From: DATBFG01 sp036558645
GTDB lineage: Bacteria > Acidobacteriota > Terriglobia > Terriglobales > Acidobacteriaceae
Direction of reading: 5' to 3'
Assembly (NCBI GenBank): GCA_036558645.1
Contig: DATBFG010000114.1
Coordinates: forward strand, 124,001-188,000
Length of the DNA: 64,000 bases
The position numbers and the translations under genes were made by a program. Of the stretch, positions 54,222 through 62,534 are shown in pieces; the first letter of the stretch is position 1; each line of letters starts with the position of its first letter. The notes beneath the pieces are model-generated. The model was not told the DNA's origin. It was given only the letters and a program-made list of their open reading frames with translations, and did no database searches.

Positions 54222-55826
54222 CTAACTGCGTAGTACTCTCAGGTCGCGCCCGGTCATCTCGGTAGGTTCCTGCAACCCGAGCATCCCAAGAATCGTTGGA
54301 GAAATATCCCGTAGCGAGCCGTCGCTTCTCATCGTGAAGTTCTTGGCATCTGCAGATACCACGATGAATGGCACTGGATTCGTCGTGTGCGCCGTGTGCG
54401 GTCCTCCGGTCGCGGGATCAATCATCATCTCGGCGTTTCCGTGATCCGCTGTAATGAGCATGGCCCCACCTTTCGCGCGTACTGCTAGCTCAATTCGGCC
54501 CAGGCATGCGTCCACAGTTTCTACGGCCTTGACTGTGGGCTCAATCTTGCCTGAATGCCCAACCATGTCGGCATTCGCAAAGTTCACAATGACGACATCG
54601 AACGTGCCATCTTCAGTGGCCCTAACCACGGCGTCAGCGATGCCGGAGGCGCTCATCTCCGGTTTCAAATCGTAGGTTGCTACCTTGGGGGACGGCACTA
54701 GAACGCGGTCCTCTCCAGGAAACGGCTGTTCGACCCCGCCATTAAAGAAGTAGGTGACATGCGCGTACTTCTCGGTCTCCGCCACCCGCAGATTGCGAAG
54801 TTTTGTCTGGCCCATGACATTGGCAAGGATATTTGCCATCGACTCCGGCGGAATGACCACGGGAAGCCTGAACTGCTTGTCATACTGCGTCATGCATACA
54901 TACTGCAAATTCTTAGGGGCGCGATCTCTCGGAATGGTCTGGTCGAGATCCGCGGCACCTGGAAGGTCGTTTCCTCCCTGCTCATTTATTCCGCTATTGC
55001 GCGTCAGCGCTCGCGTGATCTGGCGCACCCGATCTGCGCGGAAGTTGTAACAAATACAGGAATCCTCATCGCGAATCGTTGCCAGCGGCTCGCCGCGGTT
55101 ATCCAGGCAGACGAACGGCATGATGAACTCATCAGTGACCTCCTTATTGTAGGAATCCTTTATCCCCTGTACGGCGTCGACATATTTGCCGCCTTCCGCC
55201 TCGCCCAACACCATCGCACTGAAGGCCTTCGCAATACGTTCCCAGCGGCGATCGCGATCCATCGCATAATATCGGCCGCTCACTGAAGCAATCTTGCCGG
55301 TGTTCAGTTCGCGCATCTTCTGCTGCAACTGCTGCATGTAGCCGGCGCCGTTTGTCGGAAGCGTGTCGCGGCCATCCATGAATGCGTGGACGAAGACGCG
55401 GTCCACGCCGTTCTGTTTGGCCATGCGCAGCAGCGCATATAAGTGAGTCTGATAGGAATGCACGCCACCATCGGAGAGTAATCCGAACAGATGCATCCTG
55501 CGGCCCCCGCTGCGTGCATTCTTCATCGCTGTCAGGAGAGAGGGATTGGAAAACAACTCACCGTTCTGAATCATCAACTCGATGCGTGTGCTGTCCATAT
55601 GAACGATTCGCCCGGCGCCTATGTTGAGATGTCCGACTTCACTATTCCCCATCTGGCCGTCGGGAAGACCTACATACTGACCGCTGGTGTGAATCAACGT
55701 GTTCGGATAGTCGCGCAGCATGCGGTCATACGTAGGTTTGCTGGCAAGCGCGATCGCATTGGCCTTGGTTTCGGCTCGATAACCCCAGCCGTCGAGGATG
55801 ACGAGAATAAGTGGCTTCGGACGCAT
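54222..55826 (-). CDS. gpmI: 2,3-bisphosphoglycerate-independent phosphoglycerate mutase
   Basis: 534 residues, normal length. Two-metal enzyme that interconverts 3- and 2-phosphoglycerate. Front: LILVILDGWGYR; catalytic Ser in MGNSEVGHLNIGAGRI; later HAFMDGRDTLP, NFRADRVRQITRAL, VIVNFANADMVGHSG and ITADHGNAEMM with the metal-binding residues. It sits with eno and a DUF2059 gene, so lower glycolysis is clustered here. Confidence 0.96.
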   Translation of the reverse strand: MRPKPLILVILDGWGYRAETKANAIALASKPTYDRMLRDYPNTLIHTSGQYVGLPDGQMGNSEVGHLNIGAGRIVHMDSTRIELMIQNGELFSNPSLLTAMKNARSGGRRMHLFGLLSDGGVHSYQTHLYALLRMAKQNGVDRVFVHAFMDGRDTLPTNGAGYMQQLQQKMRELNTGKIASVSGRYYAMDRDRRWERIAKAFSAMVLGEAEGGKYVDAVQGIKDSYNKEVTDEFIMPFVCLDNRGEPLATIRDEDSCICYNFRADRVRQITRALTRNSGINEQGGNDLPGAADLDQTIPRDRAPKNLQYVCMTQYDKQFRLPVVIPPESMANILANVMGQTKLRNLRVAETEKYAHVTYFFNGGVEQPFPGEDRVLVPSPKVATYDLKPEMSASGIADAVVRATEDGTFDVVIVNFANADMVGHSGKIEPTVKAVETVDACLGRIELAVRAKGGAMLITADHGNAEMMIDPATGGPHTAHTTNPVPFIVVSADAKNFTMRSDGSLRDISPTILGMLGLQEPTEMTGRDLRVLRS

Positions 55827-55880
55827 AGAAAACCTACAGGCTCCTGACTCTCTGTTGGAAACGCTTTGAGGATTCTGGCT

Positions 55881-56411
55881 TCAGTTCTTCTTCGGCTGCG
55901 TTTTCTCCTGCTCGCTGGCCTTTTCATCCATTCTCTCGAGAATGTCGTCCATGTTCTTTTGCAGGCGCGGATACACAGCTTCCAATCCCTCCGCCATGAT
56001 GGAAGGCATATCTTTTAATATTTTCTGCCCGGTAGGAGAAGAGTAGAAAGCGATCATCGCATCCACATCGGTCTTGGTCAGGTGCCGCTGATACACCGGA
56101 ATCATGTCTTCAATGATTTGATCCACCGGGTAGTTACGCGCGATCTCCGCCGATTCCTTGTCCATATTGGCAAGCTGTTCTTCGGTTAATTCAGGATGTC
56201 GCCTCTTTAGTTCCCGCCGCGCCATCGCCTGCGATTGCGCCATCACCTGTTCCATCGTCTGTCGAACCTGTTCCTGGGTATTCATCACGCTCAGGAGCTT
56301 GAGAATGTCATCACGAGTGGCAGGTGTCGACGACGCTTGTCCACACAGAACGGGAGAGCATGCCGCAATGATGAATACGAGAAAGAGCTTCCTCATAAAG
56401 AGCCTCTTCAC
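55881..56411 (-). CDS. DUF2059 secreted helical protein
   Basis: 176 residues; signal peptide at 6-25 with either ATG of MKRLFMRKLFLVF (start at 56411 or 56396). The mature part is helical and has the DUF2059 signature YQRHLTKTDVDAMIAFYSSPTGQKILKDMP. A Lys/Glu/Gln-rich end follows. Probably periplasmic; function unknown. Sits 54 nt from gpmI and 42 nt from eno on the same strand. Confidence 0.86.
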   Translation of the reverse strand: MKRLFMRKLFLVFIIAACSPVLCGQASSTPATRDDILKLLSVMNTQEQVRQTMEQVMAQSQAMARRELKRRHPELTEEQLANMDKESAEIARNYPVDQIIEDMIPVYQRHLTKTDVDAMIAFYSSPTGQKILKDMPSIMAEGLEAVYPRLQKNMDDILERMDEKASEQEKTQPKKN

Positions 56412-56453
56412 CGAACCATGTCGCTGTCGTACCGCCGCCCTCTCTACGGCGCG

Positions 56454-57743
56454 CTACTCGCCTTTATAGTTCAGCGCCTTGAGTCCAAGGAACTTTGCCG
56501 AATTCCCCAACTCCTCTTCAATCCGCAACAATTGGTTGTACTTCGCTATGCGATCCGTGCGGGATGCAGAACCTGTCTTGATCTGGCCTGCTCCCGTGGC
56601 AACCGCTAAGTCGGCGATAAAGGTGTCTTCGCTTTCACCCGAGCGATGAGAGATCACCGAGGTATATCCATTTCGTCGCGCCAGATCGATTGCGTCCAGA
56701 GTCTCGCTCACGGTGCCGATCTGATTAACCTTGATCAGGATTGAATTACCCACGTGCTTGTCGATTCCCTCCTGCAATCGCTCAGTATTCGTCACGAACA
56801 GGTCATCGCCAACAAGCTGAATCTTGCCTCCGAGTTCATCTGTCAGCATCGACCAGCCATCCCAATCATCTTCTGCCAGCCCATCTTCGATCGACACGAT
56901 GGGATAATCCTTCGCCCACTTCGCCCAGAAGCGAACCATTTCCTCGGATGACTTGCTCGACTTGTCCGACTTCTTGAAGACATACTTACCATCCTGAAAA
57001 AACTCGCTTGCTGCGGGATCGAGCGCAATGCAAATTTCCTCCCCCGGCTTATAGCCCGCCTGACCGATCGCCTCGAGTACCACTTCGATGGCCTCGACAT
57101 TCGACTTTACCGACGGTGCGAAGCCCCCTTCATCGCCCACGGCCGTGTTATATCCCCGCTTCTTGAGTACTCCTTTTAGGGTGTGAAACACCTCGACTCC
57201 CCATCGCAGTCCTTCAGAGAACGATTCTGCCCCAACCGGCATCACCATGAACTCCTGAAAGTCCACGTTGTTGTCGGCGTGTGCCCCGCCATTGAGGATG
57301 TTCATCATCGGAACGGGAAGCGTGTTCGCTGCCGCGCCCCCCAGGTATCGATACAGAGGCAGGCCGTACTCAGTAGCTGCGGCGCGGGCCACCGCCATTG
57401 AAACCGCCAGGATGGCATTCGCACCGAGCCGTCCCTTATTCGGCGTACCGTCCAGATCAATCATCTTCTGATCCACAGCGCGCTGCTCCGAGGCATCTTC
57501 GTTGGCAAGCGCTTCCGCGATCTCGGTGTTGACATTCTCGACAGCTTTCAGCACGCCTTTGCCTTGAAATCGCGCACCATCGCCATCGCGCAGTTCTACC
57601 GCTTCGTGCTCGCCGGTGGACGCGCCACTTGGAACGATCGCCCTACCGATAGTGCCGCTGGTAAGCTGAACTTCTGCTTCAACCGTGGGATTGCCTCGTG
57701 AATCGAGAACCTCGCGCCCAATAATGTTGCCGATGTTTGTCAT
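56454..57743 (-). CDS. eno: Enolase
   Basis: 429 residues from the ATG at 57743 (MTNIGNIIGREVLDSRGNPTVEAEV); the open frame upstream to 57872 lacks homology. Features: catalytic lysine and metal-site motifs NILNGGAHADNNVDFQEFMVMP, VSIEDGLAEDDWDGW, QLVGDDLFVTN, SVISHRSGESEDTFIADLAV. Last steps of glycolysis. Upstream is the divergent peroxiredoxin-like gene, so 57744-57959 probably holds a two-way promoter region. Confidence 0.97.
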   Translation of the reverse strand: MTNIGNIIGREVLDSRGNPTVEAEVQLTSGTIGRAIVPSGASTGEHEAVELRDGDGARFQGKGVLKAVENVNTEIAEALANEDASEQRAVDQKMIDLDGTPNKGRLGANAILAVSMAVARAAATEYGLPLYRYLGGAAANTLPVPMMNILNGGAHADNNVDFQEFMVMPVGAESFSEGLRWGVEVFHTLKGVLKKRGYNTAVGDEGGFAPSVKSNVEAIEVVLEAIGQAGYKPGEEICIALDPAASEFFQDGKYVFKKSDKSSKSSEEMVRFWAKWAKDYPIVSIEDGLAEDDWDGWSMLTDELGGKIQLVGDDLFVTNTERLQEGIDKHVGNSILIKVNQIGTVSETLDAIDLARRNGYTSVISHRSGESEDTFIADLAVATGAGQIKTGSASRTDRIAKYNQLLRIEEELGNSAKFLGLKALNYKGE

Positions 57744-57959
57744 ATGAGAACGCTTTTCCTTGTCTGAAGAAATGAATCGAGGGTCAACGTCCACCATTAC
57801 GGTCGGACGGTCTGAACGAAAGATAAGCTTTCGACCAGTAAGGTAGCCAATTCCTGAATATGTCCTTGCCATGAAGCCCTAGCAGACTGGCGATTATATC
57901 GGAGGCAATGGCTGGCCGTCTGTGGTCATCGACGAATCCGACTGGCCAAATTACCAGAT

Positions 57960-58520
57960 GTGGGAACCCTTGATGCTATTGTTCCTGCTCTCTTACCTGC
58001 CTTAGATTCGCCTCAGATGCAGGATCGCACTCAGACGCTAGCCATCGGATCGCCGGCTCCAGATTTCACGCTTTCCGCGGCCAATCTTCCGGGCAGCTTC
58101 AGGCTTTCCGAAATACTGCGTCAAGGGCCTGTGATCGTGGAGTTCCTACGGGGAACCTGGTGACCGAACTGCGTCAAGCGTATGGCTCAGTTCGAGTCAA
58201 AGAAAGAAGACTTGGTGCGGATCGGGGTGCAACTGGTCTTCATCGCAGCCGAGAAGCAGAAAGGCTGGTTCAAGCCAGTGAAGTTCATGGCGCAATATCC
58301 GGTTTCGTTTCCTTTTCTGCTGGACGAGGACCGCTCGGTGACGAAAGCCTACGGTCTACATCATCGCTTAGGCTTGGACGCAATTGACATCGCACGGCCA
58401 GCATCGCTAGTGATCGACCGGTCGGGAATCATTCGCTTTATCTATCGAGGAGATGACCAGCGGGATCGCGTAGATGTCGATGCCGTGATAGCCGCTGCGA
58501 CCGCTGCGCATAAGGAATGA
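57960..58520 (+). CDS. Probable selenocysteine-containing peroxiredoxin-like protein (UGA in W-U-P-N-C)
   Basis: One frame is open from 57960 to 58520 except for a single TGA at 58161-58163. The text around it reads RGTW-[TGA]-PNC-VKRMAQ, so the TGA replaces the first Cys of a CxxC redox motif that is C-P-N-C in relatives of the AhpC/TSA family. Upstream: AIGSPAPDFTLSAANLPGSFRLSE; downstream: GVQLVFIAAEKQKGWFKPVKFMAQYPVSFPFLLDEDRSVTKAYG and SLVIDRSGIIRFIYRGDDQRDR, so both sides are one protein. With readthrough it has 186 residues from the GTG at 57960 or 167 from the ATG at 58017. A SECIS-like hairpin follows directly. Best reading is UGA as selenocysteine; a nonsense mutation is the alternative. 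Confidence 0.72.
58165..58194 (+). promoter_or_regulatory. Candidate bacterial SECIS element
   Basis: Starts 2 nt after the in-frame TGA. CGAACTG (58165-58171) pairs perfectly with CAGTTCG (58188-58194). Above a 5-nt bulge on the 5' side (58172-58176) AGC (58177-58179) pairs with GCT (58185-58187). The apical loop is GTATG (58180-58184), with G in the first position. The loop lies 16 nt from the TGA, the lower limit described for bacterial SECIS elements. Confidence 0.65.
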
Positions 58521-58543
58521 AGCATACATTTTTTGGAGGAACA

Positions 58544-59179
58544 ATGAGAAAGTACAGCTCATGTCTGTTGGCCTCGCTGCTGCTAATCGGCAGCGCCTTC
58601 GCACAAACCAACCTGTCGCTACCGGCCGGCACAGCGCTGAAGGTAAAATTGGAAAACACGCTTTCCACCGATTCGAACAAAGTCGGTGATCCACTCTCAG
58701 GACGCGTCACTGAGGCCGTCCTGCTCGATGGCAAAACCGTCATTCCTGTCGGTGCTTCGGTCAAGGGACGCATCACCCAGGTATCTCAGCCGCGACGCAT
58801 CTCGGGTAAGCCGACCCTTGGAATTTTGCCCGAAGCCGTGGTGCTTCCGACTGGCGAACGTTATACCCTCAATGCGACTCTCGTGGATACCAGCCTCCGC
58901 GACGGTTCTGACGTCAATACGGAAGGTCAGTTCAAGGGTACAGGCCATGACTCCACGGACCTGGTGCAGATCGGCTTTGGAACCGGCGGCGGAATGCTGG
59001 TCGGTGGCCTGATCGGCGGCGGGAAGGGACTGCTAATCGGCGGTGCAATTGGCGCGACCGCCACAGTTGCGCACTGGCTCGGTAAGCATCGCTCGGCAAC
59101 GTTGCCCTCAGGGACAGAACTTGTGATGGAGTTGAGCCGTCCCATGGTCCTCACGCCGGAAAGCAGCGGCGGACAGTAG
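58544..59179 (+). CDS. Secreted hypothetical protein, paralogue of the 5558 gene
   Basis: 211 residues from the ATG at 58544, with GGAGGA just upstream. Signal peptide (MRKYSSCLLASLLLIGSAFAQT), then a domain with LPAGTALKVKLENTLSTDSNKVGDPLSGRVTEAVLLDGKTVIPVGASVKGRI, the same pattern as the domain of the gene at 5558. A Gly-rich hydrophobic segment follows (GGGMLVGGLIGGGKGLLIGGAIGA), then LPSGTELVMELSRPM. Predicted envelope protein, function unknown. 24 nt after the peroxiredoxin-like stop, same strand. Confidence 0.76.
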   Translation: MRKYSSCLLASLLLIGSAFAQTNLSLPAGTALKVKLENTLSTDSNKVGDPLSGRVTEAVLLDGKTVIPVGASVKGRITQVSQPRRISGKPTLGILPEAVVLPTGERYTLNATLVDTSLRDGSDVNTEGQFKGTGHDSTDLVQIGFGTGGGMLVGGLIGGGKGLLIGGAIGATATVAHWLGKHRSATLPSGTELVMELSRPMVLTPESSGGQ

Positions 59180-59256
59180 GCGATCCGAACGCCGCCATTC
59201 AAACTTGGCGCACGTTATCGCCGTGGGCCTGCCTCTCATCGCATCGCGCCCTCAGG

Positions 59257-59289
59257 GACCGCCAGATAAGTGCTGTATGTCTGGCGGTC
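59257..59289 (+). other. Strong hairpin without U-tract
   Basis: GACCGCCAGA (59257-59266) and TCTGGCGGTC (59280-59289) form a perfect 10-bp stem with a 13-nt loop. Downstream bases are GTGGACG, not T-rich, so this is not a standard intrinsic terminator. It may be a Rho-linked terminator end, an RNA processing site or a regulator of the next gene. Confidence 0.6.
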
Positions 59290-59397
59290 GTGGACGTGCC
59301 GCTCCTCTCGCGCCGGTCCGCGTCTACATTTGTCGGTCGGCAATATTCATCGTTCATTGTTACAAGGCAGCCTGACGAAGGCTAAAATCATCACGCC

Positions 59398-60411
59398 ATG
59401 GTTCGGTCAGATCCGGAGTTGCACACGTCTGCGAATGATTCTCGTGGACGCCTGAAGGTTTTCCTCGGCTACGCCTCGGGTGTGGGCAAGTCATTTCGCA
59501 TGTTCGACGAGGCGCGGAGGCGAAAAGAACGTGGGCAAGATGTGGTAGTTGGCGCACTCCAGCCCGAGGTGTCCCCGGAGTTAGAGTCAATCTTAAGCTC
59601 GCTCGAAATTGTTCCCACGCTGAAAGTAGAAGATGTACCTGTTATCGATGTCGCAACAATCCTTCGCCGCCGTCCCCAGATTTGCGTAATCGATGGTCTG
59701 GCCTATGACCACCCATGGGGACGCCACGCGCACCGCTGGCAGGACGTGGATGAATTGCTGTCCGCAGGAATCAATGTGGTCGCGTCTGTAAATTTGGAGC
59801 ACATCGAGGATCAATGCAAAACCGCCGAGAAACTTACCGGCCGCAAAGTCACCGAAACCATTCCCCGGGAGTTTCTGAACACTGCCGACGAAATCGTTGT
59901 CGTTGACGCCCCAACTAACGGGTCTCCCGAACTTTCCGAGCTTCGCCAGATGGCACTAGTTCTCTCCGCGGACGTTATCGACGCGGGCCTTCGGCGTTAC
60001 CTGCGGGCACATGAAATTGAGCCTGCATGGCGCACTCATGAGCGTCTGCTGGTTTGCCTGACTCCGAGGGCAAACGCAGATCGGATGATTGCCAGCGCTC
60101 GCCAGAGTGCGGCGCGTTTCCATTGCGATGTGATGGCGGTCTCGGTTAAGCAGGGGAATCTGTCACAACCTGAGCAACAGTCCATCGATGACAATCTTGC
60201 GCGGGCGCGAGCTGCGGGCCTGCGTGTTGACATACTGGAAGCGAATGACGTGGTGGACAGCATCGTGCAGTATGCCCGCTCACACGGTGTGACTCAGATT
60301 TTTGTCGGACACAGTTTGAAGAAGAATTTGAGAACTCGCCTGTGGGGGAGTCTCGTGAGTCGCTTGATCCGCGCGGCTGAAGGCATAGACGTCCGCGTTT
60401 TTCCCCATTAA
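59398..60411 (+). CDS. KdpD-N/USP protein without a kinase
   Basis: 337 residues. Residues 15-210 match the cytoplasmic KdpD N-terminal domain: Walker A GYASGVGKSF (24-33), Walker B-like CVIDGLAYDHPWGRHAHRW (95-113) and VTETIPREFLNTADEIVVVDAP. A USP-like domain follows at about 215-337 (LLVCLTPRANADRMIASARQSAARFHCDVMAVSV, and GVTQIFVGHS). No transmembrane or histidine kinase part exists. In KdpD the corresponding segment senses K+ and, in some bacteria, c-di-AMP. The usual Walker B glutamate (DE) is replaced by Gly. The next gene, 17 nt on, has the same two domains. Confidence 0.86.
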   Translation: MVRSDPELHTSANDSRGRLKVFLGYASGVGKSFRMFDEARRRKERGQDVVVGALQPEVSPELESILSSLEIVPTLKVEDVPVIDVATILRRRPQICVIDGLAYDHPWGRHAHRWQDVDELLSAGINVVASVNLEHIEDQCKTAEKLTGRKVTETIPREFLNTADEIVVVDAPTNGSPELSELRQMALVLSADVIDAGLRRYLRAHEIEPAWRTHERLLVCLTPRANADRMIASARQSAARFHCDVMAVSVKQGNLSQPEQQSIDDNLARARAAGLRVDILEANDVVDSIVQYARSHGVTQIFVGHSLKKNLRTRLWGSLVSRLIRAAEGIDVRVFPH

Positions 60412-60428
60412 ATAAAGGAACTCTTCCC

Positions 60429-62519
60429 ATGAACCAATCAACGTCAGGGGGCCGCCTCAAGATCTATCTCGGCTATGCTCCCGGAGTCGGGAAAACTTAC
60501 CAAATGCTGGATGATGCCCGCGCTCTGCAAGCACGAGGCATCGACGTCGTTGTGGGTTTTGTCGACACTCACGCCCGCCCCGATATTCAGAGCCAGCTTG
60601 AAGGTTTACAGCTTGTGCCACTCGCCAAAATCAACCACCGCGCCGGCACAGCCGAAGAATTAGATGTCGACACGATTCTCCTCCGTAAGCCGCGTATTTG
60701 CGTTGTCGACCAGCTCGCACATTCAAATCCCCCCGGCTCCGCTCGACAGAAACGCTGGCACGATGTCCAGGCCCTTCTCCAGGCCGGCATCGACGTATAC
60801 ACCACCATGGACATTCGAGACCTCGCCAGTTTGAGCGATCAGGCTTGGCAGCTCACTGGACGCCGGGTCCGTGAGACAGTTCCCGACTGGTTCTTTCAAG
60901 GAGCCGATGAGGTCGTGCTGGTGGACGTCACTCCCCGAGCCCTTCTTCACCGTCTTGATCGCGGGGTGATCTATCCGCAAGGCAGGGGAAAGAGCGATGC
61001 GGAAGCCATCTTCAAGGAACCTGTTCTGGTCTCGCTCCGTGAGCTGGCGATTCGGCAAACCGCTCAAGCTCTGGAGGCACGCCATGCGGGAAGAACTGGG
61101 ACTTCCGAATTGCACACGCAAAAGATTCTGGTCAACATCACTGCGGACCCATCAACCGCCATGCTGTTACGGCGGGCACGGCGGGTTGCGGATCACCTAG
61201 GCGCTATTTGCATGGCGGTATACGTCTATTCGCAGCAGGAGTCCAAGGCCCTGCCCGCAGAGGACCATCCAACGATTGAACGTCACCTCCGCTTCGCTGA
61301 AAACCTGCAAATCAGCACCGAGACCATTCACGGCAAGAATCGGGCGCAAGCACTAGTTGACTATGCCCGCAAAAATGGCGTGACCCAGATATTTCTAAGC
61401 CGTGATGTCGCGCCCAGAAGGCGCTGGTTCCCCGGACTGGATTTCACAGAGCAAGTGCTGGAACGTGCAAATGAGATGGAGCTGACCGTTGTCGCCGAAC
61501 ATAGATCAGCTTCACCTTACCCCGAGGACGAAGCGGGCGCACTCATGCACTCAGGCTACGTCCATATTTCCCCCAACATTACCGTCGAAGAAGCCATCGC
61601 TCAAATTCGTCAGCAGGCCGGAAGCGTGGAGATGATCTACTACGCATACGCCCTGGACGAGGCCCACCATCTTCTAGGCGTCGTCTCATTTCGTGAGCTC
61701 ATATCCGCGGAACGTTCAAAGCAAGTTCGCGACGTCATACACACTGATTACGTTTTCGTTGAAGAGGATACCGATCAGGAAACTGTTGCTCAGTTGCTGG
61801 CGAGAAGACGATTGCTTGCCGTCCCTGTCCTCGACGTCGACAGTCACATGCTCGGTATCGTAACGAGCGCCGATGTTGCGGGCATCGTGCAGGAAGAAGC
61901 TGGAGAGGACATCCTCAAAATCGGCGGCACCGAAGCATTCGAAGGCCCGTACTTGGACGTGAGCTTTGGACACATGGTCCGCAAACGCGCCGGCTGGCTT
62001 GCCATTCTCTTCGTAGGCGAAATGTTGACGGCAACCGCCATGGGCTTCTTTTCAAAAGAAATCGAGCGGGCTGTAATCCTTGCCCTCTTCATTCCCTTGA
62101 TTATTAGCAGCGGCGGTAACTCAGGCTCTCAAGCGACCACACTTGTCATTCGAGCCATGGCCCTGGGAGAAATACGATTGCGCGACTGGTGGCGGGTGAT
62201 TCGACGGGAAGTTGCAGCCGGCATCGCCCTGGGGACAATTCTTGGCGCCATCGGCATCTCACGCATTTTCCTCTGGCACACCTTGCACGGAAGCTACGGA
62301 CCGCACTACCTCGTCGTCGCCCTAACGATCGGATGCAGCCTGATCGGCGTGGTGCTGTTCGGAACTACTGCCGGATCGATGCTGCCCTTTATTCTCCGCC
62401 GTTGTGGGCTCGATCCTGCCAGTGCTTCGGCTCCCTTCGTGGCAACCCTGGTCGATGTCACCGGCCTGGTTATCTATTTCACGGTTGCGAGCATCATCCT
62501 GAAAGGAATCTTGCTGTGA
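60429..62519 (+). CDS. KdpD-N / USP / CBS / MgtE magnesium channel fusion
   Basis: 696 residues in four modules. (1) KdpD-type sensor at 1-210 with Walker A GYAPGVGKTY (15-24) and Walker B CVVDQLAHSNPPG (91-103), whose normal Glu is Gln. (2) USP at about 228-360. (3) A CBS pair at about 375-490 (HISPNITVEEAIAQIRQ; LLGVVSFRELI; AVPVLDVDSHMLGIVTSADV). (4) The MgtE channel, five helices from about 522, with PLIISSGGNSGSQATTLVIRAMALGE and the acidic LVDVTGLVIYF (D676). MgtE normally has an N-terminal all-helical domain, which is replaced here by the KdpD and USP modules. Likely a Mg2+ channel gated by nucleotide or c-di-AMP signals; the signal is not known. Confidence 0.87.
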   Translation: MNQSTSGGRLKIYLGYAPGVGKTYQMLDDARALQARGIDVVVGFVDTHARPDIQSQLEGLQLVPLAKINHRAGTAEELDVDTILLRKPRICVVDQLAHSNPPGSARQKRWHDVQALLQAGIDVYTTMDIRDLASLSDQAWQLTGRRVRETVPDWFFQGADEVVLVDVTPRALLHRLDRGVIYPQGRGKSDAEAIFKEPVLVSLRELAIRQTAQALEARHAGRTGTSELHTQKILVNITADPSTAMLLRRARRVADHLGAICMAVYVYSQQESKALPAEDHPTIERHLRFAENLQISTETIHGKNRAQALVDYARKNGVTQIFLSRDVAPRRRWFPGLDFTEQVLERANEMELTVVAEHRSASPYPEDEAGALMHSGYVHISPNITVEEAIAQIRQQAGSVEMIYYAYALDEAHHLLGVVSFRELISAERSKQVRDVIHTDYVFVEEDTDQETVAQLLARRRLLAVPVLDVDSHMLGIVTSADVAGIVQEEAGEDILKIGGTEAFEGPYLDVSFGHMVRKRAGWLAILFVGEMLTATAMGFFSKEIERAVILALFIPLIISSGGNSGSQATTLVIRAMALGEIRLRDWWRVIRREVAAGIALGTILGAIGISRIFLWHTLHGSYGPHYLVVALTIGCSLIGVVLFGTTAGSMLPFILRRCGLDPASASAPFVATLVDVTGLVIYFTVASIILKGILL

Positions 62520-62534
62520 GATACGTGACTGACA

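Noticed and set aside
58161..58163. The TGA as an ordinary nonsense mutation making a pseudogene
   Set aside because: It falls exactly at the redox cysteine codon, the downstream frame is intact and conserved to the end, and a SECIS-like hairpin follows. Sequencing error (TGC to TGA) remains possible and is noted.
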